Shown: in pieces, positions 55,362 to 64,000 of the stretch | Layout: each line of letters begins with the position of its first letter | Numbering within the stretch: position 1 is the stretch's first letter | Assembly: GCA_030248295.1 (NCBI GenBank) | Contig: JASANH010000339.1 | Coordinates: 186,001 to 250,000, forward strand | Length of the DNA stretch: 64,000 nucleotides | Direction: 5' to 3' | Source of the DNA: Mesodorylaimus sp. YZB2_4 | Taxonomy: Eukaryota; Nematoda; Enoplea; Dorylaimida; Dorylaimidae | Program-made: the position numbers and the translations under genes | The notes under the pieces: generated by a model | Databases searched by the model: none | What the model was told of the DNA's origin: nothing | What the model saw: the letters and a program-made list of their open reading frames with translations, nothing else

Positions 55362-58300
55362 ATGGCCTCTCGAAGCAATGCCGACAGCGCGCCTGAACGA
55401 AAACGCGTGCGCGTTGCCGATTCCAATGTTCATTTGATCTCTGTACCGAATTCAGTAGCAAGCAAGTGGGATTGGGCCGCATCGGCTACGAGTGCCAATT
55501 CGAGTCGTATACGACTTGCAGCGAGTCCGTCGGGCGCTAGCGATTCGGTTAGTTTGAGTGGAAGCGATACGTGCGGCAGTCAGAAAACGAGTCCGTCATC
55601 GACCCCTGTCATCGTTCCCTCGCTACGCGTCACATTGCCCAAGATCATTTCCGGAGCATTGATTGGCCATGACACGGATTTGCCTCTCGCCGGAGGCAAC
55701 AGCGCCTTGAATACCCCTCCCGTGATCGGTGATCTTCGTCCTTTCCTAATCCGGCCATCTCCGTTGGCTGTCGATGATCAAAACGCTGCTGATGGCAGTG
55801 GCGTGAATTCGGCAGCTGGACCATCCTCGTCCGCTTCGACCATTGGCGTGGTTGCACCTTGGCAGTTACAAGATTTTGGTGACGGCTTAGCGTTCGATGC
55901 CAGCCTGAGTGGCCTGTCAGATCTCGCGGCTCCGGGATGCGTGAAGTAAGTTCTGCGTTTTCCATGATTATCTGATATTTATGATTGCCTTGGTTCAGTG
56001 ACGTCATGGAATTCGTAAAACGTCAAAGCAGTCATCCGGGCAATTCGACCAATGACAGTTAGTAAGTGATTTGTGGATTTTTGTGGAACATAAATTACTC
56101 GATTCATCTTTTAGCACCTTTCAATACATACTCATGGCTCCAACGTCGGCGGCTGTCAAATTACATGAAGAGCCGTTGACTTATTTGAATCAAGGGCAAT
56201 CGTACGAAATCAAATGCAAGAAGCTCGGGACGGAAGGAATGACTCCTGGTAGATTGTTTCGGGTAAGATTGTTCATGTTTATATTTTCCCACATCGATTG
56301 TTCCGTACTGGCGAATCGAACAATCGCCGTTAAGACACGCCGAACTCGCAAGGCCACGGGCTGGAGCCAGTTCTCCTGAAGACATAAGCTGGAGCTAATG
56401 CCATCTGGAATTTCAGGGAATCATCCGTGTGACCTTCCACGATCGACGGCAAAAATTTCAAGAAAAAGAATTATTGCATCAATGGAAACAAATGCATTTG
56501 GGTGACAAGATTATCGATGCAGGTCAGTGTTGGGTTTGTAATGGAGGAGCTCTAAAGTCCAGCATTTGCTGAGTGCCGACTCGTCGGGTGCGCTGTCTAT
56601 GAATCATGTCCTTTTTTCACTAATCTTGTGTCGTAACTGGCTGGAATCGATGTTTTTCCTAGTAGATGTCCCGATGTCGTACAACGTTTTTAATGTCAAG
56701 ACTGATCCGATGGGGAACAATGTGGACTTTTTGTGGGATCCAACAAAGAATACAAGCATATTTATTAAAGTAAGCATTGAAATAAAAAGATTGGGTTGTG
56801 TAATAAATTTGCTGCCCATTTTAGGTAAACTGCATAAGTACAGAATTCACGCTTCGAAAACACGGCGGAGAAAAAGGAGTGCCTTTTCGTCTACAAATCG
56901 ATACCTATTTGTATGGCGACGATGTCGAGCCAAGGCAATTGCATTCTTCTTATGCCCAAGTCAAAGTTTTCAAGGTAAGGAGGTGCGAATAGAATTTAGG
57001 ATGCTTATTTGACGGCGGATGGTTTTAGACGAAAGGTGCTGATCGAAAAAATAAGACGGATCGAGAAAAAGCGGAGAAGCACGCGGACAAGGTAAGGACT
57101 GAGGTGGGGTTGGTACCAAGATGGTGTGGGGGTATGGGGTTGTGCTGGTCGCCTTCTTGCTCGCAGGTCCTGATAACCGACAAACTCCGAGGATAGTTGG
57201 TATTAGGGCAGCTGGTCAGTTTGCCTGCCTGATTTCGGGTGGGTGTGGTTAACGAGCTGATCTGGTTACAAATCCAGGTCCTGAACCCGCCGGGTATGGG
57301 GTGGAGACTGACTAGTGGGTATGATTCCTATACTTTTAGGACCCAGACACAAATTATTTTGTTTCAGGAAAAATATCAGCCGGCGTACGACTACACTATT
57401 TTGACGGAAGTGAGTTCTTTTTCTGATGACCGCCGTAGTTATGTATTATCGTGAGCGCTTTTAAGACTTTCCCTGTGGACACGTACGACGAGTACGATCG
57501 CCAACAGACATCACAGCCGAATGCGGACGACGTGGTTTTGGCGGAACAATCCATGATTACACCAAAAGCCCTCGTGGCTCCGATGAACAGTGCTGGTCTG
57601 GCCAATAGCAAATGTGCTGGCACGAGCAGTGCGTATAGTTTGAGCGAATCGAATCCTGGGTAAGTGAGTGTGCGAGAGTAGAATACTATAATTTGTTGAC
57701 TGTGACTGAGGTTTTTTTGCGTTTTGCCCTATCTTTGTTTTCGTGCTCTCTGAGATTCAGCTACTAAGTATGCCGTGATTCGTTCTCTGATTCGTTCTGT
57801 TTGCGTTTCAGCAGCGCTGTTCAAGTCAAGGAAGAGTACGTGGCTCTCTTTTGGCCTACACTTTTGATCCTTTTTTGCTGGCATGATAGGCTAGTCATTT
57901 TTAGGAGAAGTAGCACTTTATTTTGGATCGTGTTTGTAGATTGTGCTCGGTTTTTCTGTTGCACTAGTCGTGTTCAGCAGACAATGTTCTGAAGGTACCT
58001 GTTTCAGGGTGATCAACCACGTGGTCGCTCGAAGCCCGTCACCTTCCAGCGAAGAAAGGCAGAGGTGTCTTTTTGATGTAAGTGCTTCTTTTGTGGTCAC
58101 CAACTGGGGGTAACTGGTTTTATTTGAAGGATTTGTCAGTGGATGCCACCCCGAACGAAACTGCAGACTGGCTTAGACGCCAGCGATTCAGTAATTATTC
58201 GAAAACGTTCAATAGTTTTTCTGGTAAGCGATTTTAATTTGGCGCCTGGTTGGGAGTGTGGTGAAAATGAATTTTTTCAGGTTCGGATCTTCTTCGATTA

Positions 58301-59225
58301 AGTCGCGATGATCTTATACAAATTTGTGGAAGTACGGCTGACGGAATCCGTCTATTTAATGCGTTACAGCATAAGTAGGTGTTGGCTTTGGGGGGGGGGC
58401 ACTTTCGCACTGGCCCTGGAGTCGTAGAGCTATAAGAGAAAGGGCATCGATGGATCGCTGGGTCAGGAGAGATTGTTGCTGATCAGCCCATGGTCCCATG
58501 GAGAGGCACTTTCGCACTGACCTGTAGTATGTATCTTAAGGCGCATCTATAGTCGACAAAATTTCTACTCCTACCCGGAGGGTAGGTGTAATGGCCGTAT
58601 ACTTGAGCGTTTGCTATTACTCCTACCCTAGGGGTAGGTGTAGAAATTTTGTCGACTAAACGCGCCTTGATGGAGACGGTCGTAGAGCTGTAAGGTAGGG
58701 TGGCGCAAGGTTCAGGGTGCCGTAGCTGATAGTGAAAGGGGGGCCTGAAAGATCACTGGATGGCTGGGTCAGGATAGGCTAATTCTGACTGACCCAGGGT
58801 TTTTTCTTTTTAGGAAAGTTCAACCGAAGTTGACGCTGTATATGTGCGTTCCTGGAGCCCCGGGTAAGGCAAGCTAGTTTTGGTATTTGGTGCTGGAATG
58901 CAACTTTTTGTTTTAGCATATCACGCTGTGTTCCTGGTGGCTTTGACACTCAACGAGCTCGTGAGGAAAGTGTGCGAGCTGATTCAAGTGCAAGCGTCTC
59001 AGGTCTTCGATGTGTACTGCCAAGGGCCGGATGGGATCAATGTGCATATGAACGACGATGTGGTGCACAATTTACCCGATCGCAGTCGTTACGTGATCGA
59101 CGCCATGAAGTGTGGTGAGTAGGTTGGCGGGGAGAGATCGAGGCTTCTTGATAATGAAGTTGGTTGTAGGAGACGAACAGGCGGAACGATACAGAATTCT
59201 CCTCAAGGCCGCCACCGAGTCCTGA
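55362..59225 (+). CDS. TFCP2: LSF/CP2-type transcription factor
   Basis: Exon 1 (55362-55945) codes for a Ser/Ala-rich N-terminus. The CP2 DNA-binding domain follows over short exons: [96 protein letters not shown] and [14 protein letters not shown]. After a Ser/Thr linker comes a SAM-like domain ([36 protein letters not shown]). A C-terminal oligomerisation domain comes last ([39 protein letters not shown]), ending at TGA 59223-59225. The SAM-like domain and this C-terminal part mark the LSF/CP2 branch, not Grainyhead. Exons between 57.8 and 58.1 kb are short and their limits are not certain. Confidence 0.92.
58538..58668. mobile_element. 131-bp MITE in TFCP2 intron
   Basis: The left end AAGGCGCATCTATAGTCGAC is mirrored at the right by GTCGACTAAACGCGCCTT. 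The pairing continues inward over AAAATTTCTAC and CCTACCC blocks, so arms of about 40 bp enclose roughly 50 bp. No coding capacity. Confidence 0.8.
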
Positions 59226-60030
59226 GACCGATCTGTGTCATGGCTGGGCGTGGAAGTATTCGCGTGATGGTTTGCCTTTTATAAGCATTTTCAAACTTAT
59301 GAACAAATGCGTGGCTACTTATTTAGCTGTGCGATATTAGTGGAATTGTTCTGAGAATAGGAGTGATAAGTGCACTATGGTAATCAAGCCGTGGTTTTTA
59401 GCATGTTTTTACCATTGAATACTTTATTTTGTATTTATCTCTAGTTTAGGGATTAGAAGGCTGACATTTTATTGTGTAATGAGATTTCCAGTGACAAGTT
59501 GGCAGGAGAACGGATGGTGTGCAGGTGGAGTAGTCTTGCAAAGAGGCCATATGGGCAAGATCTGCAGTCGGAGCGGTTAATTTGCGTATGTGCTAATTTA
59601 TACCAGTTTCCCGCCATTTTTAATTCAAAGTTTTAAAGGACACTGTTCTTTTGGCGCATTCAAAAAACAGATTTATGATACTTGCTGTGACCTCACTGCA
59701 ACCAAAAAAATGAACAGGGCGGCTCTTTTTTTACAACTAACCAAGAAAGAATGGGCGCAAACGAACATTTTGTATCCGGCCATTACATAAAAGAATATTC
59801 CGGAAATCCTAACTATGCATGCGCAGAAATATAATAAAAGTAAGACTAAGACAAACTCTGGATTTAAAAGTTGTGTGCGAAAGGTATTTGCTACTGGTTT
59901 CTTGATCCAAACGCAGGCCCTGTTTTGGACTGTGATAGACATTTTAAATTTAAATTTCGCGCGCTTTGTTATAAGCGCGCATCCTCGTTTTCCCACGAAC
60001 GCAAAAATTTAAAATTTGCGACAGCATTTT
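59226..60030. other. no gene seen between TFCP2 and the LRR gene
   Basis: AT-rich convergent intergenic DNA holding the two 3' UTRs. A hairpin GCGCGC, TTTGTTATAA, GCGCGC occurs near 59960. Open frames here have no similarity. Confidence 0.45.
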
Positions 60031-62199
60031 TTACAGCATGATGGGGCTGGACATTTCGCTGCTGCCACTGGCGGATATGATGACTCGCAGTGGCTTGTAC
60101 ATGCGCTGTCTGATATTGAAACCGTATTTGATAGCACTGCCCAAACAAGCCCGACAAAATACGGCCATGAGGACAAGGGCAACCAGGCCGAAGAAGGTTG
60201 CGAGGATGGCTCGCAGTCCGCCAGCTGAGGCCGTAGATTGAGTTGATTCGTAGAAACTGCACGGCTGCAAATTTGAAGCAAATTCGTACATTGGATAACG
60301 ATAATAATTTGAGGGCGAGAAACAATAATAAACTAATTCGTTGTACAATTCGCGCTCTGAATCGGGCATGGATTTTAAAATAGAATAAATCGATTCCAAT
60401 TGACAATCGCAATCGAATGGGTTTTCTTTCAAATCGAGTTTTTCTAAGCAAGAATTTTTAAAAATTGTCAAATTTTTGATAATATTTAATCGATTTCGTC
60501 TCAATTTAAGTGATTTGAGACATAATTTGGTAGAAAGGGAAGAGGATATTGGTTCCCACTGATCGCTGGTGATGCCATTTTCACTCAGGTCAACGAATTC
60601 TAATCGTGAGAGGAGTCTGGAAAACGGGCTCGGCATCGTACTCAGACCAACTGCACGTGCAGAAAAATATTTTAATTTGGACAAAGATGATAATTCCTCG
60701 ATCCAAATCGAGGAAAGGGGACAAATTTTGTTTGGGAAGATTCGATATTGAAAAGTAGTTTCTTCGATTTGATTATAATCACAATTGAAAAGATATTTTT
60801 CGGACATGAGTTGCGCATTGTGACTAATATCCAATTTTTCCAAATTTGTACTCCATAAAAATGTTCCATTTCCAATTTCAACTAATCGATTCCATTCCAA
60901 ATTTAAATTTCGTAGATTCCATAAAATAAAATTTGGTAATTTCTCGATGGAATTATGAGACAAGTCTAAAATATGCAAAGTACGTAAGCAACATTTTGAA
61001 AAAGCTAATTCATGAATAGTAACAATTCGATTATGAGCTAAGAAAAGTTGACGTAAATTAGGATAAATATTTAACGAATTAGGTTCGATTTTTGTGATTA
61101 AATTATCGGATAAATCTAAATATTCTAAGGATTCAAATTTCGCGCCAATTTCGAATTCAGGGAATGCAAGCAAGCGATTTGAATTTAATCGAAGTGTTCG
61201 TAATTTTGATAAAGTTCGGGATAAAATTATATTTTGAATTTGATTATTTGAAGCGTAAAAAGTCTGCAATTGATTGTTCGAATTCAAATTACTGAACGAA
61301 ATTTGTTTTATATTTAAATATGACAAATCGAGGGACCGTATCATAAGCGGAAAAATATCCCACGTATCCAAACTCGAGCCTATGTTTAACCGACTCATAT
61401 TCAAATTTTGAATACGCGGGAATGACTTTAATTTAGGAATGATCACCATCGATTCATTGATTTTATTCCCTCCGATATTTAAATCGATAATATTGTGAAC
61501 TAAATCGAAAAATGTCGTGTCCAAAAGTGCATCGCATTCGTACAAGTCGAGTTCATCGGCTTGAGCCAATGCATCGACTCGAATGCTCTCATTGTGAATC
61601 AAAGTAAGAAATCGTCCGGTAATTGCTGAAAATCGAGACCCAGCCAAATCTAATCTTTTCGTTGGCGGCAGTCGAACAAAATCTGCACTTTTGCGAACAA
61701 ACTGATTTTGACCAAGAACTAATTCGAGCAGCGGATTGACCTCGAATGGTAAAATTTTAGTGAAAATAGTCATGTCATCAAATGCATTGGATGAGAGATT
61801 TAAAATTTTGAGTGATTTTAAATTTTGAAACGTTTCCGAGGGCCAATAATAAAGGCGATTATGGGATAAATCGAGAAGGGTCAGTTGGCTGAGACCTTTG
61901 AAAGCACCCGATTCGATGTACTCTAATCCACTGGCCGACATATAAAATCGTTTTAAATTGATTAAACCATCGAATGAATTGTCTTTTAGCAAAGCTAGAT
62001 GATTTCCATTCAGAATCAATGTTTCAGTCCAGTCGGGGAATGCTGGCATGAACTCGAAGACCAGGCCGCGGCAGATGACCGTCCTGGTCGAGTGAGTGCA
62101 TGCGCATTTCATGCTGCTGCAGATGGCAATCAGGTCATCGTCGTCGGCAGTGGTGGAAAAGGGGGAGAGGAGGAGAGTGAGCACGATGACTTGCAACAT
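60031..62199 (-). CDS. leucine-rich-repeat single-pass membrane protein
   Basis: One uninterrupted frame of 722 residues, unusual among the intron-rich genes here. It has a signal peptide (MLQVIVLTLLLSPFSTTA), an N-terminal cysteine cap (CSSMKCACTHSTRTVICRG), and about 18-20 leucine-rich repeats of the LxxLxLxxNxI type (for example LEYLDLSDNLITKIEPNSL and LRTLHILDLSHNSIEKL). A C-terminal cap follows (NPFDCDCQLESI then CFSPSNYYRYPM and LQPC), then one membrane helix (AILATFFGLVALVLMAVFC) and a cytoplasmic tail of about 40 residues with no TIR or kinase domain. The plan is that of chaoptin/connectin-type adhesion or receptor proteins. Codons are strongly AT-rich compared with neighbours. Which LRR subfamily it belongs to cannot be decided by eye. 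Confidence 0.85.
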   Translation of the reverse strand: MLQVIVLTLLLSPFSTTADDDDLIAICSSMKCACTHSTRTVICRGLVFEFMPAFPDWTETLILNGNHLALLKDNSFDGLINLKRFYMSASGLEYIESGAFKGLSQLTLLDLSHNRLYYWPSETFQNLKSLKILNLSSNAFDDMTIFTKILPFEVNPLLELVLGQNQFVRKSADFVRLPPTKRLDLAGSRFSAITGRFLTLIHNESIRVDALAQADELDLYECDALLDTTFFDLVHNIIDLNIGGNKINESMVIIPKLKSFPRIQNLNMSRLNIGSSLDTWDIFPLMIRSLDLSYLNIKQISFSNLNSNNQLQTFYASNNQIQNIILSRTLSKLRTLRLNSNRLLAFPEFEIGAKFESLEYLDLSDNLITKIEPNSLNIYPNLRQLFLAHNRIVTIHELAFSKCCLRTLHILDLSHNSIEKLPNFILWNLRNLNLEWNRLVEIGNGTFLWSTNLEKLDISHNAQLMSEKYLFNCDYNQIEETTFQYRIFPNKICPLSSIWIEELSSLSKLKYFSARAVGLSTMPSPFSRLLSRLEFVDLSENGITSDQWEPISSSLSTKLCLKSLKLRRNRLNIIKNLTIFKNSCLEKLDLKENPFDCDCQLESIYSILKSMPDSERELYNELVYYCFSPSNYYRYPMYEFASNLQPCSFYESTQSTASAGGLRAILATFFGLVALVLMAVFCRACLGSAIKYGFNIRQRMYKPLRVIISASGSSEMSSPIML

Positions 62200-63460
62200 G
62201 GTTGGATCAAGTCGAAGTGGTGGTCAGAAAAAGATCAAAACTGGTTCTAGTCGGAGAATGAATAAGCTTTTTGTGCGTGAATGTAATGTGACGCGTGCAC
62301 TAATGGCCTCGAGTCGTGTTCGGACGGGAAATGAGAGAAAGCCAGGGTTCATTTTTCACTCGTACTATTGATCAAGAATTGGTGAAGCAAGAAACCAAGT
62401 TTAGGGGAAGGAAAGGCGTGTTCGGACACAAAGTAATTTAGTCAGTTTATGCACGGACGTCTTCTCCAATTACGTTGTGTTGGAAAGAGGGGGGAAATTG
62501 TTGAGTTGTTATGATGGCCGGAGGACAAGCCGATAAGTTTCCTGCTGGCACAAACGAGCTAATGAACGGAAATGGAGGCCAGGACGGGCAGCGATGGTCA
62601 GAACCGCCTTTCATGTATCGACTGACCCTTTCGATGAAGCCAGGAGTGTTTTTTATGGTGGATCCGTGCTAGTCACCGAGTCGATGCCATTGAGCGAGTG
62701 GGGTGGAGGCAAGGGGAAATTGGAAAACCCCTCGACTCATCACTGCTCCAACGCCTATTCGCCCGAACTTGGCTAACTGGCATTATGACGGATGACCCGG
62801 GGGAGACGTTCATGAAAATTACTCTGCACATTACGGTTTCTTTCCCTCGAGTCCGAGGCCATTATCGCGTCGACCTCGAATATGGAAGGCGGTCAACACG
62901 GTTGTCATGGAGTCGTCGTCGAAGCAGAGAAACCATTTCTTGTGCCCGCGGGCAGGATATGCAAGGAAGATGAGGGTCAGTTCGTGCACACCATCCGCAC
63001 GCTCGGTCAGGCGCGAGGGCATAGTGTGGGCGTGCACAGATTCCGGCTCCATCGAAATGACATTCCGATGACGAATAGGTTCAATCAATCAGTCTGGCAT
63101 CGAGGCAGGGCACTGCAGGAGGCTGCCTACAGATCGTCAGATCAAACAAGTCCTATGTACTTTCTAACAGAACCACAGTACTCACCTAAGTAAAGAACAG
63201 TACTATTTTGCGTACCTGATTGTGAGTCTTACAGTTATTTGAATGCGAAAAGTGAGGATTCGAGAATAAATTTGAAAAAATTTGCGTAAGGTTGAGCAAG
63301 GACGCAACTGATAAGGGGATGTTCTGAAGTCGCGTGCTCGACGGCAGGCATAATCTGAACTGGAGGACGGTTGTAGGGGACTGAAAGATGCTATGGGCAG
63401 CAGAAAATTTGAATTGTCCCGGGGTCTCAGGTTATCACGTACACAAGAATTTGATGAAAG
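62200..63460. other. upstream of LRR gene; possible 5' exon of an unidentified gene
   Basis: A plus-strand frame from 62511 reads MMAGGQADKFPAGTNELMNG and continues to a stop at 62656, ending in FMYRLTLSMKPGVFFMVDPC. Overlapping frames from 62.8 to 63.2 kb are open on both strands. On the minus strand one contains GVHELTLIFLAYPARGHKKW, then FLCFDDD. I cannot link these into a gene or name a family, so no CDS is called. Confidence 0.3.
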
Positions 63461-63905
63461 GAGCTGCGGTGGCTCAAAATCAGTTGTAGGCGTTGGTCCC
63501 ACATTGCTCGGGCCAGCAACCCTGACTGGGAGGCCGCAGTTCTGTTTCAGCCGAGGACGGCAGTTTAGCAAGTCCGTGGCTGGCCTTGCACACTTGGCTC
63601 TGGGCGATTCACCGCGTACGGTCAAGTGCGGGACGCCGAACGAGTGGAGAATCAGGACACACCAGTCGGGAAGGTCCCTCCTTTCTCGCCCAGTATGATC
63701 CCGGGAGGCTGGTGCTGGCACAGGATGCCCTCGTGGGGAGGTGCTCCTAACGGAGAGAGAGAGGGGAGCTGCCATGAGAGCTGGTCATATCACGGCCACC
63801 CTCATCATATCAAGATGCTGGCCGCTATTGACAAAACGGGTTGGAAGTCCTGTGGGGGAAGTGCAGAGGCGCGGGGCCCAAACCCACAAAAGCTTTTTTA
63901 AAAAA
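63460..63905 (+). mobile_element. tRNA-headed SINE, shared-body family
   Basis: The head reads GCGGTGGCTCAAAATCAGTT then GTAGGCGTTGGTCCCAC, and continues AACCCTGACTGGGAGGCCGC, the same as the minus-strand head at 16.2 kb. The body contains GAGGTGCTCCTAACGG, and the 3' end GGGGCCCAAACCCACAAAAG runs into poly-T/A. It is nearly full length, about 440 bp. Confidence 0.7.
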
Positions 63906-64000
63906 AGAGTTTGATGAAATACTTATACAGGCATGACTCGAATATCACGTATTGAATGGCTCGGCTCGTACTGGCCGGGCTCGTGGCCTGGTGAGTTTAG

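Noticed and set aside
60031..62199. Toll-like receptor
   Set aside because: The ectodomain is LRR-type, but the cytoplasmic tail is only about 40 residues with no TIR domain, so the name is not justified.

Overview
This window is nuclear DNA from an invertebrate animal. Nearly every gene is split by short introns, mostly about 45-60 bp, that begin GTAAG and end TTTTAG or TTTCAG. The proteins are metazoan: Dicer, TMEM17, DEG/ENaC channels, an LSF/CP2 transcription factor and pyruvate dehydrogenase kinase. The compact layout, intron style, receptor-type phosphatase-like proteins and two degenerin-family channels fit an ecdysozoan, possibly a nematode. That is inference; no rRNA or mitochondrial marker is present to fix the phylum.

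Layout. 0-4.5 kb: end of Dicer (+), then TRMT61A and VPS25 (both -, only 27 bp apart, VPS25 upstream), then RPS6 (+) with an unusual Ala/Pro/Lys tail. 4.6-18.2 kb: UTP4/cirhin (-) in 15 recognised exons; its 6.4-kb intron holds a complete oppositely oriented gene for a receptor-type PTP-like protein (8.96-12.66 kb). 18.6-20.9 kb: a second membrane PTP-like protein whose catalytic residues are destroyed. 21.4-25.4 kb: pyruvate dehydrogenase kinase (+) facing the ciliary transition-zone gene TMEM17 (-). 26.9-27.4 kb: a small unknown one-pass membrane protein. 31.5-35.6 kb: a reduced TopBP1. 37.7-39.3 and 41.3-51.4 kb: two DEG/ENaC channel genes in tandem; the second has a Ser/Thr-rich mucin-like insert of about 1,700 residues in its extracellular loop. 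52.6-54.2 kb: a MARVEL-type four-pass membrane protein. 55.4-59.2 kb: TFCP2/LSF. 60.0-62.2 kb: a leucine-rich-repeat receptor-like protein (-), intronless in its coding region.

The spaces and larger introns carry many mobile elements: several families of tRNA-headed SINEs (some sharing one body), at least three short non-coding elements with terminal inverted repeats, a 1.4-kb element with G/C-rich subterminal arrays, and a dead mariner-type transposase.

Most genes are unrelated housekeeping or signalling genes rather than a pathway. Three groupings stand out: the closely spaced VPS25-TRMT61A pair, the two PTP-like membrane proteins on either side of the UTP4 promoter, and the tandem DEG/ENaC pair. 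The strongest candidate for something undescribed is the mucin-DEG/ENaC channel. Intron/exon limits were read by eye from splice signals and homology; points where this fails are stated.
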